Below, one piece after another: positions 45,746 to 58,529 of a stretch of DNA of 64,000 bases. Under the pieces are notes generated by a model, which saw only the letters and a list, made by a program, of their open reading frames with translations, had not been told where the DNA came from and searched no databases. Source of the stretch: Lumbricus terrestris. Lineage: Eukaryota > Annelida > Clitellata > Crassiclitellata > Lumbricidae. The DNA is taken from NCBI GenBank assembly GCA_949752735.1, contig OX457036.1, positions 14,575,516 through 14,639,515 of the forward strand. The letters are read 5' to 3'. Each line of letters opens with the position of its first letter. The first letter of the stretch is position 1. A program made the position numbers and the translations under genes.

Positions 45746-46726
45746 CAGGGTGGCCCAGCATAAATGTCCCGACTTTGCACGCGTATAACTTTGCCAATTT
45801 TTAACATTTGTTTATACTTAATGCATCAAATTAAAGGTATTTCACTCTAGTATTAGCTGTAGAAAAGTCGAACTGATACTCGTCTAGGTTTTAATTATAT
45901 GCCCGGAACAACGCTAGCTACCATATTTTGTTGTCATTTGTGACGCAACATGACGCCGTTGACAGACGATGATCGCGTTTCGATCTTAATTTCACGAACT
46001 GATAAGGGATCTAATTCATTTGAAATGATTAACAAATATTCAAACAGAGGTTGGAATAAACAATACCTTGTATTATCTGCTACGGAAAATTAATAAAACA
46101 GGACTTTCTACTCGCAACCATGGGAAACGGAGCGCACGGCGCTCACATCCGCTAACATTGCTCGTGTGTCCGCGTACATTTGCAGTCAAGACAATGACCA
46201 GGGTAGGCCCTGCATGCAAATTCAGCGCAAAACAGGCAGTCTTAGAAGCACCTCATAACGTATTGAAAAAGATTATAGACCTGAAGTTAAAGTAATTCGT
46301 CGACGAGAAGTCCAGCGAGCTCTCCAACTCTTACGCACAGAAACCGCTGGCAGCGTCAAGCGTCTGAAGCAGCACATGGCAGTGCACGACTGTTAGCAAA
46401 ATTGAAAGGGCGTGGTTTTGCGATTAGAAGATATTCATGGTAGGGACCCTACAAACACCCAAAATGATCGTGTCTACGCGCTTTTTAGCAAAAAACGATA
46501 GAATTTCCCAGGGAAACGGCGTCATAATGCGTCAGTAATGACAAAAAATGGTAGCTAGCGATGTTCCAAGTATATAATTAAAGTCTAAACTAGCATCCGT
46601 TCGACTTTTTTAGAGTTAATACTAGAGTGAAATACCTTTAATTTGATGCATTAAGTATAAATAAATGTTAAAAATTGGCGAAGTTATACGCGTGCAAAGT
46701 CGGGACATTTATGCTGGGCCACCCTG
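45746..46726 (+). mobile_element. Long-TIR mariner-like element
   Basis: 981 bp between TA target copies (45744-45745 and 46727-46728). Inverted repeats of about 210 bp (45746-45958 and 46514-46726) start CAGGGTGGCCCAGCATAAAT. They match closely through TTAAAGGTATTTCACTCTAG to ATGACGCCGTT at the inner edge. The interior carries a broken transposase N-terminus. It is too short for a full transposase, so it is non-autonomous. Confidence 0.85.
45950..46295 (+). pseudogene. Mariner/Tc1-like transposase N-terminal remnant
   Basis: From the ATG at 45950, MTPLTDDDRVSILISRTDKG then SFEMINKYSNRGWNK resembles the helix-turn-helix DNA-binding start of Tc1/mariner-like transposases. The frame ends at 46093. 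The likely continuation is in another frame (from about 46070: LLRKINKTGLSTRNHGKRSA), matching the linker region that follows the helix-turn-helix, and then decays. The catalytic DDE domain is absent. Identification rests on motif resemblance and position inside a mariner-type element. The start codon lies at the inner edge of the left inverted repeat. Confidence 0.55.
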
Positions 46727-46728
46727 TA

Positions 46729-47775
46729 TATATTGTATATTTATATATGCATAGGCCTAGATATATTTATATGCATACACATGTTTATGTGTCTTGTCAG
46801 TTTATGACAGAGACATGCGGGCCACGAGTATTATATGAGGGTCCACAGACTCCACATAATTAACCAAATGATATTTAATACAGATCACTTTAGATGTCTG
46901 TTAACCCTAAATCATGTTTAAACAGCAGACACACTAATAGTGCCATGCACCCCCCTTTACACAACACAAACACACGCCTACGCGCACGCGCACGCACACA
47001 CAAACAGACACCTACGCACACTCACATAATTATACACACAATGATAGAATAATAATTATTTACGTGTGTGCGTGTGGACATGTGTACGGTTGCATAAAAA
47101 TCTTTAAGTTATCAACGGGTCAAATAATATAGGCATAGACCTAGACTGGTACGGATAAAAAAAATCATAATCCTCAAAACTTCGATAGATCGATTAAATT
47201 TGCTTTAAAATCTAATATCTTCAATGCATAAGGCGTGAAAAACTCTTTAAACGTAGTCACGAATCTTGAATTGCTGTGTATAAGCTGGTGCCTCCCGCTT
47301 GGCTTTCACGTAGCGCTTTAGAAATGTCGAAAATTTCGAGTTTACGAATCAGTTACCATACATAATGATGATGCCTGCAAAACACGTCGTTCGTCCCACG
47401 TGCTGCAGCAAAACAGATTACTTAACGGTAATGTGTGAAGATGGTTAATTTTGTCGATTTAGGCATTCAAGCATTTGACCCAAATGATGCAAAATGATCG
47501 CTTAATTTGCCACTCAACGTTTCACATCATATCATTGGTCGTCACATTGTTTCACCCCGGAAATCGAACGATGAAATAATTAAGATGAAGAAGATAAGTA
47601 GGGCCTAAGTAGGTAGGGGTAGACTTTATTACTCCGTTTGCAAACGCACAATGGGACATCGACAAATAATGCAATAAAACGCATAGAGGTAATAACAATA
47701 ATAAATCATGGAGGTACATGACAAGTTCTAAAAAAATAATACAAATCGAAAGCTGGCAGCCGACAACGGCGCCCA
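46729..47775. other. Unassigned interval
   Basis: A short CA/CGCA-rich tract at about 46965-47045. The remainder shows no gene or element. Confidence 0.4.
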
Positions 47776-47784
47776 TCCTAATAA

Positions 47785-48085
47785 GATGATGATGAAAATA
47801 AAGATGATGATGATGATGAAAATAAAGATGATAAAGATGATGATGAAGATAAAGATGATAAAGATGATGATGAAGATAAAGATGATGATGAAGATAAAGA
47901 TGATGATGAAGATAAAGATGATGATGATGATGATGATGAAGATAAAGATGATAAAGATGATGATGAAGATAAAGATGATGATGAAGATAAAGATGATGAT
48001 GAAGATAAAGATGATGATGAAGATATATAGATGATGATGAAGATAAAGATGGTGATGAAGATAAAGATGATGATGAAGATAAAGA
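47785..48085. repeat. GAT/GAA/AAA minisatellite
   Basis: Units of GATGATGATGAAGATAAA with 15- and 18-bp length variants. One plus frame would read an acidic DDEDK repeat, another MMKIK; on the minus strand IFIIF. No exon boundaries are seen. Confidence 0.9.
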
Positions 48086-48382
48086 TGGCGACGGTGCAGG
48101 CAGACATGGGATTCCCCCTCCCCATTATTATGTGGGCTGCCTAGGTGGTCCATGTGAAACTCAGATGCCATAATTATATTTTAAATACATTAAACACTTA
48201 TAGCTATCTCCTATTATAATTATACCAGTATAGACGCCAAGCACGTTATAGGCTAATCATGTCAAACATCCTATTAGCACGCAGCGGCAGTGCAGACAAT
48301 AACATATCAACTCAAACTTATGACGATGATATGCAGTCACATTGACACTTTGTGCATACTATGTATTATGTATGTGTATGTT

Positions 48383-48640
48383 TCAAATTTCAAGTTTCAA
48401 GTTTTTTTATTGCTCCCCAAAAAATAACATCAATAACACGTTATGCAGTGTACATAATGAATAATAGTAGGAGTAAGTATAAGAGTAAGATCATGTGTAG
48501 AGGGTTAGAAGTAATTAAAGGTGTATGTTCACTTGCAGTAAACAAGACAACAATAATAATTGTAATAATAATCTTCCTTCAATTTCAAACCGACACAGCG
48601 CAAAATGATATTTTGCAATTCATAGTATTGAACGGATGAT
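48383..48640 (-). mobile_element. 3' fragment of a LINE (minus strand)
   Basis: Minus-strand end CAATAAAAAAACTTGAAACT with CTTGAAA repeats is a typical LINE 3' tail. The adjacent sequence would be 3' untranslated region, and no reverse-transcriptase motif is left. Confidence 0.45.
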
Positions 48641-49390
48641 CTGTCGGCAGCCCATCACTCCTACAACTCAATTTACGAACGCCATCTGCCGATTGTAAGG
48701 TTGAGTGAACCTTTGGGAAGCCATCCCGCGTCAGCGCATGCGCTCCTCGTGCCAGAGTGTTGATGGCAGGATCAGACGGCAAGGGGAGAGGACTGGCATG
48801 CATGCACTCACATACACCAAGGCTAAGAAGATGAAATCGTTAACACCTTGGCTGAGTATAGGATTCCGTTAATGCGAGCTATATGGATTCTTGAAACGAA
48901 TGATTGAATGACTGAATGACTGAATGACTGAACGACTGAACGACTGAGTGACTGAATGACGAATCGAGTAAATATATGTAAGAGTAAATTATATCGTCTG
49001 CCATGGCTTCGACCATAGACTTATTCCGAGAGACGCTACAACTGCGCCTCACATAATTAATGTCCAAGCAACTATAGATATAATAATTATATCCTACAAC
49101 TAGACAACAGACTGTAAGGACATAATTATTATAGTATAACATGTGAACAGTGAAACCTACTTCAGCAGTGAATCCCTTCCGGTTTCGATTAGAATAAGAC
49201 CCACACAGGCGATGGCAGACGTCCGCTAAGAAAAGCACAACACAGCGCTGGCCGCTCAAGAATCGACTCAGGCCAACGCCTGCTCCCGTATACAAGAGAC
49301 AGAGTCAGACCATAAAAAACTGTTGGTATATACAGTGCCACACTGCTAACATCACCACAGTGGCAGAGATAAAGCCTCAGGTGCCCTCCT
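48641..49390. other. Unassigned, with an 8-bp tandem repeat
   Basis: ACTGAATG-type units at about 48904-48965. The rest shows no gene; the 138-codon minus frame across 48879-49295 has no recognisable motif. Confidence 0.4.
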
Positions 49391-49395
49391 CCAGG

Positions 49396-49399
49396 CTTT

Positions 49400-49435
<36 letters not shown>

Positions 49436-49472
49436 CGTGTGTGTCTGTATGTGTCAAATCTGTCTGGCCATG

Positions 49473-49508
<36 letters not shown>

Positions 49509-49510
49509 GT
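49396..49510. repeat. (CTGT)n microsatellite
   Basis: Two CTGT blocks separated by about 45 bp. Confidence 0.9.
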
Positions 49511-49784
49511 GTCTTTTGAAGCATTGAAACCGACAGACCGATGAGCCATCATCGTGACACCGTCATTCACGAGCAATATTGGATTTAACAAATCACGACA
49601 TTGGCAATCAGAGCATAACGGGGCTGCATCCAAGTCACGTCGAAACCAAAGGTATACAGTATACACGGTCAGGTGAGATGTTGTGAGGTATGCTCTGGCT
49701 GAATGTATAAGAATGGCATTGGCATATGTTTATAGTATAGTGTGTACCAGCACACATAAAAAAATACAATACATAGACAGCACA

Positions 49785-49865
49785 CGTATACATACATGCA
49801 TGATGCATACATGCGTACATACATACACACATACATACATACATACATACATACATACATACGTA
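49785..49865. repeat. (CATA)n microsatellite
   Basis: CATACATA run with CATG and CGTA variants. Confidence 0.9.
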
Positions 49866-49869
49866 CATA

Positions 49870-50395
49870 TTATGCCTAATTTTATACAAATCAAAATGAA
49901 ACCAAAATGGCTCATTCTGCAACCAAGTAGAACAAAAATCAAAAAGTAACAACTTGGCTACAAAAAGGGTACACATAGGCATAAAGACTCCTTCCCGCTA
50001 AGTAGGAACCAAAAAATCAACGAATAAAATTACCAGATAGGCCTATGTTGTGGCCATAAGTTGTCTACCACTGCAAAAACATACAGTGATAAATTGAAGC
50101 AGAAAACCCAAAACGAACCAAAAATAAACTGATTGATATATTATGGATTGGACAGAAAAAAGTCTGAATCTGAATCAATGGCTCAATAATGTTGGTTTGA
50201 AAGTTACTTAGAATAGAAAATAGGCTGCTTACTTATCTACTGACTATAGAGATCAGATATACCACAATGCACATACAGTGCAAAAGGAGTGTATTAGAAA
50301 AGGTCGTTTGTTCAGCGCATGCTATAAGATGGGTGCTTAATTTGCTTTGGAATACCCAGATTCTGGGGGATAAACGTATTTGCATAGAAATTCCA
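49870..50395. other. Unassigned interval
   Basis: No gene or element recognised. Confidence 0.4.
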
Positions 50396-50710
<315 letters not shown>

Positions 50711-50769
50711 ACACACATGCATGCTACGCTCCATTTCTTGGACTCCTTCTCAGGAAATCCACCCTCATC

Positions 50770-50860
50770 GTGATACAGTTTCATAAGGGCGAGCTACATT
50801 TGGAAGCGCCTCTACGTGTTTTTTTAAGAGGCGCTATACAAATTAATTTATTGAATGAAT
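50770..50860. repeat. SINE-like tail fragment
   Basis: GAAGCGCCTCTACGTG then AAGAGGCGCTATACAAATTA. The GAGGCGCTATA motif matches the SINE family 1 tail region. Confidence 0.4.
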
Positions 50861-52870
50861 AAACGAAAGAATAGCATATGCATACATGCATACATGCATA
50901 CACACATAAATACATGAACACAATAATTATTATATAGCCTACATACAAATACACACATACACACACACATAAAGGCATACATGCATGCATATACATATCA
51001 TGAGTGTTTTCACGCACTTGATGGCCACTGCCATGGGTGTTTCCACCAAGTCCTCGTAAAATCACGACCAGCTGAATCTCTCCCTGGAGATGTTCCTTAT
51101 CAGTCAGTGGAAACCATTCAGTCCGACGATCCTGCTACTTTGACCGTGGAAATGATGGTCGGTCAAGCGTAGTTCCGCTCTTTCTTCCTATTATGGCTAC
51201 GCACTATCAAGGGATTCACGATAAACAACCCTCCACCCACCCATACTGGGGTCAGCAATTTTCCCGCATGACGTATTGTAAGAACTTCTGAGGCTGAAGC
51301 AACAGAAAGAGCCTGCCATAACAACATCGAGATTTACCACTAAAACAGAACCAGGCATACAAAGATGAAAGGCACTCCTCAAGTTTAAGTTTAACAGACT
51401 GATCAGTGTGTGACAGTGACGTAGTGTTTGTGTGTGTGTGGCGTGTGTGTTCGTGTGTGTGTTTGTGCATGTGGGCATAAGCCTATTTATCTGGGTTTTT
51501 GTGTTTTAGTGCGTGTAAATTTGTGTTTGTTCCTTCGTTTTTGCTTTTGTCAGCATATGTAGGCCTACATTGTACGTGTGCTGTGCGTGCGCGTGCTTGA
51601 ATGTACGTGTAGCCTATTTGTGTTTGTGCATGTGCATGTGCGTCTGCCTGTGCATGTTTTTCATGTGTGCTTACATTGTTTGTGTGTGTGCCTGCGCGTG
51701 CGTCTGTGCTCGTGCCTACGTGTGTCTGAAAGCTATATCCATATTAAATTAGGGCAGAACACAGGATAGGTTGGCCAGAGGCTCTGTTACTCAGCACGGG
51801 GAATAATCCAATTTCATCGAACGAGGAAGAAGAAATTAAAGAAAGCAACATTGAAGGCAAAAGGCAATGAACATCCACCACCACCGTCGTCGTCGTCGTA
51901 ACGTAATATTATCAGTAAACCTGGCATTTATTTAGCACCAACTGAAGTTAATTTTCGTTGATTAGCAGCAGGCACCGCTTCGGAAATTACTTCGTGTGTT
52001 GAGGCGCTACAGAAGAGAAGGCGGCGAGTCTGGTCGGCTAATGCACGTCTCGGCTTTCAACCGTTGATCAACGTATAATTGTATAGTCGGTGAAATTCTA
52101 ATCTTCGACAGAGTAAATAAAATAAAAAAATCGCCGGACACTGTCGGGTTCTTCGGTCGGTCGGTCGGTCGCCGAACATCGACCGAACGGTCGGCCGAAA
52201 GACGGCCGAACCTCCGAGTCACGATTAAACCTCTTTGACTGTTTTTTTCGTTCATATAGCTCCTTTAGTCTGTCTATCTGTCTTTTTCTTAGATTTAGTC
52301 CATCCGTCTTTCTCTTAGTCCATCCGTTCTTGCGTCCATCTGTCCTTCCGTCCGTCAGTGGCGGTGCTGTGGGGGGTCTAGGGGCAAACCCCCCCTATAA
52401 AAGGCAACTCGGGGCTAAGACCCCCTAAAAAAGGCCAACCGAGTTTTTTTGCATGCAAAACTGAAATATTTGCACGATTTTCGACCGGATGACTAAAAAA
52501 GGTCGTCAGAAATTTTGGCGGATGAAAAATTTCCTCCGCGAGGATTCAGCCCCCCCCCAAACTGAAATCCTGCCGTCCGTGTGCAATAGTCCATCTGTCC
52601 TTTCTTGTCCATTTGCATAGTCCATCCATCCGTCCTGTCGTTTCTTTCGTTCCGTCCTTTGATCTGTCCTTAGTCGAACTCCGTTCTGTCCTTTCGTCCA
52701 TCGATGTAAGCACCTGTTCGTCGGTGCCAAATACGTTGGTGGAGAATTGTATCGGATTCGGTGCATGGCTCTAGGCATGGAGAAAAGAGAATGAATTTAG
52801 TGGAATCAGAACTGACAGGAGTATTATTATCCGCATGCATCGCAACTGTCCCTAAGACAATGAAATGGCA
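50861..52870. other. Mostly unassigned; several low-complexity patches
   Basis: GT-rich patches at 51425-51470 and 51570-51730, a (GTC)n stub near 51883-51900, a GGTCGGTCGGTC cluster at 52150-52205 with inverse CGACCGAAC words, and C/G-run-rich sequence at 52370-52555. No gene is supported. The frame at 50981-51172 has balanced composition but no recognised motif. Confidence 0.35.
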
Positions 52871-52879
52871 AGACTGCAG

Positions 52880-53190
52880 CACAACGAGGTGAGGAGATAA
52901 CAAGATGACAAGGGAACAAGATGACGAAATAACGAGATAATTGGATGACAAGGCAACAAGATGACGAGATGACGAGATAATCGGATGACAAAACACCAAG
53001 AATACGAGATAATGAGATGAAAAGACAACAGGATGACAAAAGACAAAGATGACGACACATCGAGACAAAGAGACAGCAAGATGACAAGACAATGGGACAA
53101 CAATACAAAAAGATGACGCGGCAATGAGACAATAAAAGAACGAGAACAAAAGGCGGCCATGAATGCATGCATAGCGAGATGGCGAGATGA
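52880..53190. repeat. Degenerate ATGACAAGA/GATGACGAG minisatellite
   Basis: Imperfect 8-9 bp units (GATGACAAG, GATAACGAG, GACAACAAG). Hydrophobic minus-strand frames arise from it. Confidence 0.75.
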
Positions 53191-53535
53191 CGACCCTACT
53201 TAAAACAACTCAATACTCAACCATTAAATGCGTCGATATTTCTGGTTGCGTGCATAAAGCATATCAATGCCGCAATGCTACGTTCGCTCGCTCAGACCAG
53301 ACAGGCAATTCTGTCTATATTAAAAGTGTACGCAAAGCATGGTTTTAAAGCTATCGTGGGCCTCTACAATCATAGGCACTAACAATCACACTTGACCACG
53401 CCATAGCAGGAATGACATTTTCGTTAGTATAATAGCCTACTGTTAAGTGCTCGCCCTCCGAAAAATCTCAATGCACGCAGGAGAATTGGGCCGCTTGTTT
53501 ACTTCATGGCGAACTGTTTTGTGTCCTTGATCACC

Positions 53536-53539
<4 letters not shown>

Positions 53540-53619
<80 letters not shown>

Positions 53620-53654
53620 CTCTATCTATCTTTCTATCTCTCTCTTCTCTCTCT

Positions 53655-53744
<90 letters not shown>

Positions 53745-53833
53745 TCTGACTATGTCTGTTCTCTCTCCCTCCCTCCCTCTCTCTCTCTCTCTCTCTCTCC
53801 CCTCTCTCTCTCCCCCCCCTCTCTCTCTCTCTC

Positions 53834-53918
<85 letters not shown>

Positions 53919-53932
53919 ATCTCTATCTCTCT

Positions 53933-53963
<31 letters not shown>

Positions 53964-54005
53964 CCTCTCTCTCTCTCTCTGGTTCTGACTATGTCTGTTC
54001 TCTCT
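53540..54005. repeat. (CT)n microsatellite complex
   Basis: CT repeat with CTAT, CCCTC and TTCT interruptions. The phrase TGGTTCTGACTATGTCTGTTC occurs at about 53741-53761 and again at 53979-53999, which shows an internal duplication of about 238 bp. Confidence 0.95.
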
Positions 54006-54480
54006 CTCTCCCCCACCGTACAGATCGCTGTCTGTTTGTCTGTCTGTTTGTCTGTCTGTCTATCTATCTATTCACTCGTCCGTCCGTCCATCCATCAGTT
54101 AATCAATCAGACAGTCAGTTCGTCCGTCCATCCATCCGTCCGTCCACCAACCCACCCACCCACCCTCCCACCCAATGATTTAGCCACAAATCAAGATATC
54201 CATCGACCAATGCATACCCAACCATCGATTCATTTTTTTATATTTTAGACGCCCATGCAACCAAACGTCAATGTGTCAATCAATGGCGTAAAGAGCAACC
54301 TCCCTCCCTCTCTTCCAACGGTATACTACCTCTTAAAAGCTTCCTCCCTGCGCAACCAACGATTCCTGTTAAACATTGAAAGAGAGCGAATGCACTTCGA
54401 TGTAGATGAGTGAGGGAGGGAGAGCGCTCAGTCAACGAGACAGGTTGTCAATCAATGAACTTCGCAGATCGATCGATCGA
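54006..54480. other. CTGT/CCGT tract and unassigned sequence
   Basis: CTGT then CCGT/CCAT repeats to about 54175, then unique-looking sequence with a short (ATCG)n at 54465-54483. Confidence 0.5.
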
Positions 54481-54559
54481 TCGCCGGTTATATGATTATT
54501 GACTATAGTTATACAACTTCACCTGGATGTCAGTGAAAGGTTATCATCTGAGAAAGATA

Positions 54560-54950
54560 GTTGGTCTGTTTATCTGTCTGTTTGTCGGTCTGTCTCTCTG
54601 TGTGTCTCTGCGTGTATGTCTGTATGTGGGTCTATCTCTGCCGCTGTTTATGTCTGCACATGTATGTCTGTGTCTTTGTCATTCCATCTGTCTGTCTTTC
54701 GTTTCTCATGCCTTTTTCTCTGTCTCTGACTACAATGTCCGCTTTTGACACTCTCTATCTATGTCTGCTTGTCTGTCTGTCTCTGCCTGTCTGTCTGTCT
54801 CTGTCTGTCTGTCTGTCTCTGCCTGTCTGTCCATCTGTCTCTTTGTCTGTCTGTCTGTCTCTGCCTGTCTATCTTTGTCTCTGTCTGTCTGTCTGTCTCT
54901 GCCTGTCTGTCTATCTATCTGTCGGTCTTTCTCTCTCTCTGACTCTGTCT
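54560..54950. repeat. CTGT/CTCT microsatellite, degenerate
   Basis: CTGTCTGTCTCTGCCTGTCT-like units of about 20-30 bp recur between 54770 and 54920, so a minisatellite is growing out of the tetranucleotide repeat. Confidence 0.85.
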
Positions 54951-55395
54951 GTTCAGCATGTATACGTGTTTTTCTCTGTCGCATGGACGCTTCTTGTCGC
55001 CGTCCATTATCGAGCTTCACATCAAAGGCTTCACCTCTTACATCAACGGCGACAACTCTTACGTCATTAAGCTACGTCATTCCTTCAACGACGTCGCCTC
55101 GGAACTCTGACGTCAGCGGTGCCATATAATTATGACGTAATGGGCGCCGCCAAAGAAGAAAGAGAATTTTAGCAAAAATAATTATTATTGTATTATTGTC
55201 AAGAATAATGATTATTAGGTTGCAACGATGCGCGTCTTTGCATCTATAATTATGAGGTTATAGAAGCATTCAAGGACTGGAGAAATCTTAATAGAAAACA
55301 CGATTATAGCCTCAAAATTATATTATATTATATATATATGCTACATGTATATAGATATAAATATAGGCTATAGGCTTATGCACATATAAATATTA
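54951..55395. other. Unassigned interval
   Basis: ACGTCA words recur between 55030 and 55140 (TTACGTCATT, CTACGTCATT, TGACGTCAGC, ATGACGTAAT). These are CRE-like sites, but without further promoter context. Confidence 0.35.
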
Positions 55396-55399
55396 TATA

Positions 55400-56207
55400 C
55401 ACCGTGGTTAAAAAAGTAAGCCAGGCTGTTTTTCATATATCTCCAACGCCTGATTATTAAACGTTCTAAATTTTTCCCAGTATTTAGAGAATTAAACCAA
55501 GAATTGGATTCCAAAACATCATGTCATGAATTTGAAAATATGAATCTTTCAACTTCATCTACCGAAATTTCAATTCACCAGCAATTTTCTTTTGGGTTTT
55601 GTAACAAAGTACTTCAAACATGAAAAAGCCTTTAATATTTTTACTTTATAAGTTATTGCTTGATTATTTGCATTAGGAAGATGTTATAGACGTCAGGAAT
55701 TAAATCTGGACTGTTCGGAACTTCGGATGCCATAATGTGGAAATGTTGGAGAAATGAAGTAGGGAAAATGGTGTCTCTCTTCCTAGCATTTCGATGGTCC
55801 ATCTGGCTGTGTGGGCCGGCGCTGTTCTGTAGAAAAAGAAAACAGTCTTCTGGGGCTAAATATTTCTGATAACAGGTGGAAGATGTTGTGACAGCAGAAC
55901 GTTGCTATAATATACTACGTTAATTTTTACTCCAGGATCACTGAAGACCAAAATTGGGAACTACATGTATCAAGCATCGAAACCGCAACGAATACCTCAC
56001 AGACTTGCTGAAAACTGAAATTTCTGGAGATGAAGTTGAAATAATTATTCATACATCTTTCGATCCGCTCAAATTTATGGCATGATATTTTGGAATTCTA
56101 TTCTTGGTTCAATTCTCTAAATATTGAGAAAATGTTAGAATGATTAATCATGAGGCATTACAGATATAAGAAAAACAGTTTAGCTCACTCTTTATTGAAC
56201 CACCGTG
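55400..56207 (-). mobile_element. Degraded mariner-like element with antisense transposase
   Basis: The termini CACCGTGGTTAAAAAAGTAA and its near-inverse (TTTATTGAACCACCGTG) are flanked by TA (55398-55399 and 56208-56209). The inverted similarity continues inward (AGAGAATTAAACCAAGAATT against TGGTTCAATTCTCT). The interior carries a transposase fossil on the minus strand. Confidence 0.8.
55665..55940 (-). pseudogene. Tc1/mariner transposase catalytic-domain fossil
   Basis: On the minus strand, PGVKINVVYYSNVLLSQHLP followed after a stop by RTAPAHTARWTIEML matches the mariner catalytic region. There, a conserved Asp normally stands just before the S/T-APAH motif; here that position has changed. 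Further on, PNSPDLIPDVYNI in another frame matches the NSPDLNP-type motif near the C-terminus. At least one stop and one frameshift are present and the DNA-binding half is missing, so this is inactive. Confidence 0.7.
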
Positions 56208-56565
56208 TAGAATACAGTCCTTACAATATATGTCTTTATATATAGGCCTAAACGCATAATTTTTTCAATCAAAATGTCATGTGGAAGCTGACTATTTATG
56301 GGCCTACGTCTTGAAGTCTGGCTGATCGCGGGAGATATTTGATGACGCAGGTCTGGAAAGGATCTTTTCCCCGACAGTCTAATTCCGGTCAGTTTGGGAT
56401 GGAGGTGGGGGCACATCATGCCCCCGTCTCAGGTTTTTAATATGCTATGTATTTTTGTCCTTTTCCAGTCATAAAGGCTTCTCATTTTGCCATCTTCATC
56501 ATAATCAGTATCTTAGCCTAATCATCTTCGTCATTATCATTCAGTTGACCACTAAAATATATAAT
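56208..56565. other. Unassigned interval
   Basis: No gene or element recognised. Confidence 0.4.
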
Positions 56566-56569
56566 AATG

Positions 56570-56850
56570 ACTATGATCGTAGTGATGATGTTGGTAATGA
56601 CGATTAAGATGATGATGAAGATTATGATGACGATGATGATGATGACGACGACGACGACGACGTTTACGACGACGACGATGATGATGACAACGACGACGAC
56701 GATGACTATGACGACGACGACGACGACGACGATGATGATGATGATGGTGATGGTGGTGGTGGTGGTGGTGGTGATGATGATGATGAGGAGGAGGAGGAGG
56801 AGGAGGAGGAGATGGAGGAGGAGGACAACGAAGAGGACAACGATGATGAT
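56570..56850. repeat. GAT/GAC/GGT/GAG trinucleotide array
   Basis: Successive blocks: GATGAT, GACGAC, GATGATG, GGTGGT, GAGGAG. Block-wise motif change suggests stepwise expansion of variants. Confidence 0.9.
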
Positions 56851-57780
56851 CCATGGTAATGATAGACCCGACGCTAATGGTACTATAGTAATAATAATAT
56901 TTTATTAATAATTACTATTATTATCACTGTTATCAATATTATTATCTTTATTATTTTACTTTAGACACTAGGTGTAAAAATCAAATACGATGTGAAACAG
57001 GAAGAAAATGAAGCAAATTAGAGATGTGAAAGAAAATAAAAAGAAAACAGACGAAGACATCAATAAAGAAACTGCAAAAATTTCAGCGAAAATAGAATCA
57101 AATGTAAAACGGATAATATAAAAAAATATCACATCAAACACGACTACTAAAATCCAACATCACTATCAGACCCATCTTACTTCATATTCAATTTTACGAT
57201 TGGCTGTTCAGTAACTGAACAACGAACAAGCATCGGTAATTATACATGCTATATCAATGCACCATGCAGGCGTCTGGACGGTCTGGTACATTCGGCGTCT
57301 AATTCAAATGCACCGTGTACACCCGGAGCTAATCTAGAACACAGGGCGAGCGTATTTACAACACTCGGTAATTATTGTCATTGCAATCTCGTGATTTCGA
57401 CAGCGTTATAAAACTGCGGTTAGGCACACCCGAAAAATACATAATTCGTGGGCCTTGGATTTTGTGTCAAAAGCAACTGTGAATGGTTTAGCGGCGCTCT
57501 ATCAAGTTTCTATTATAATAAATCTACAATAATTATAAAACATAATCTGAACGTGCATACATACGCAGGATTACAAACGTAGGCCACGCACGTTATTATG
57601 TATTATACATCATAATTATTGATATCTACAGTGTACCTACCAACGTAGGCTACATACCTATGCACATACACCAACATACTTACATAGCCTACATAGCCTG
57701 CATTCATAAATACATAGACCGACATTTCACTTTAATTGTACATACGAATTGTAATCGGAAGCTGCTATCGTAATTGTGAA
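56851..57780. other. Unassigned AT-rich interval
   Basis: A short ATT-rich run follows the trinucleotide array. No gene recognised. Confidence 0.4.
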
Positions 57781-58400
57781 TGCAAACTTATATAGCGCCA
57801 CTTCGAGAAGACCCATTTCACCCGTTATCTTGGAATCCTGACTTGGATCTCTCTCTTTCTTGCTCGGAGTGGATCTCTCTCTTTCTTGCTCGGAGTCGAG
57901 TAGCGGAATAAACACGGTACGTGGCCCGACCGCAGTGATTGAGCCGCAAGCACTCTGCCGCCCGCATGGTCTGTTCAACGTCTTTGCTGACGTTACAGTC
58001 GACGGAAAGGAAAGACACGCCGGCGGAAAATTAGTAACCAACGCACCCGTACAACTTCAATCAGAAGCCGGAGACCATCCCCTTAGTCAAACGGTTCATT
58101 AGTCTCGCCCCGGAAGCGACACTATAACGCAGCCGTCTGAGACTCGCGAGACTCGAGAAGAGCCGCCGTGCCGCTAATAAACGGGTCGACGTGTTCTGTG
58201 TTGGGAAGATTTACGTCTGTTGGTGATGCGGACACGACCATCACGCGCAGATGAGAGCGTAGGCGGCTCGTAACATTGGTAATGGACAGAGATGGGAAAC
58301 ACGTTGCTAGCGTGCATGTATGTAGCGGTGGTCGTAAAAGAAATGCCTTCAATGAGAATAGGCTATAGACGCGTCGAAGGTTGAAAATGGCCATTGGAAA
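57781..58400. other. Unassigned; possible repeat starting at TATATAGCGCC
   Basis: Starts ACTTATATAGCGCCACTTCG, contains a 26-bp tandem duplication (GGATCTCTCTCTTTCTTGCT unit at 57845 and 57871), then moderately GC-rich sequence with open frames on both strands but no motif. It may be an uncharacterised interspersed repeat or the 5' part of a gene. Confidence 0.3.
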
Positions 58401-58529
58401 CTATAGTAATAGCCTTACGACAAATCTTGGAGGTGCATGCATGGAGAGCCTCACGCGATCTTTGCAACTAACATTGCACAAGTCAGCTTACGATACTTAT
58501 TTTATTAAAAAAAATTATTTCTCCATTTC

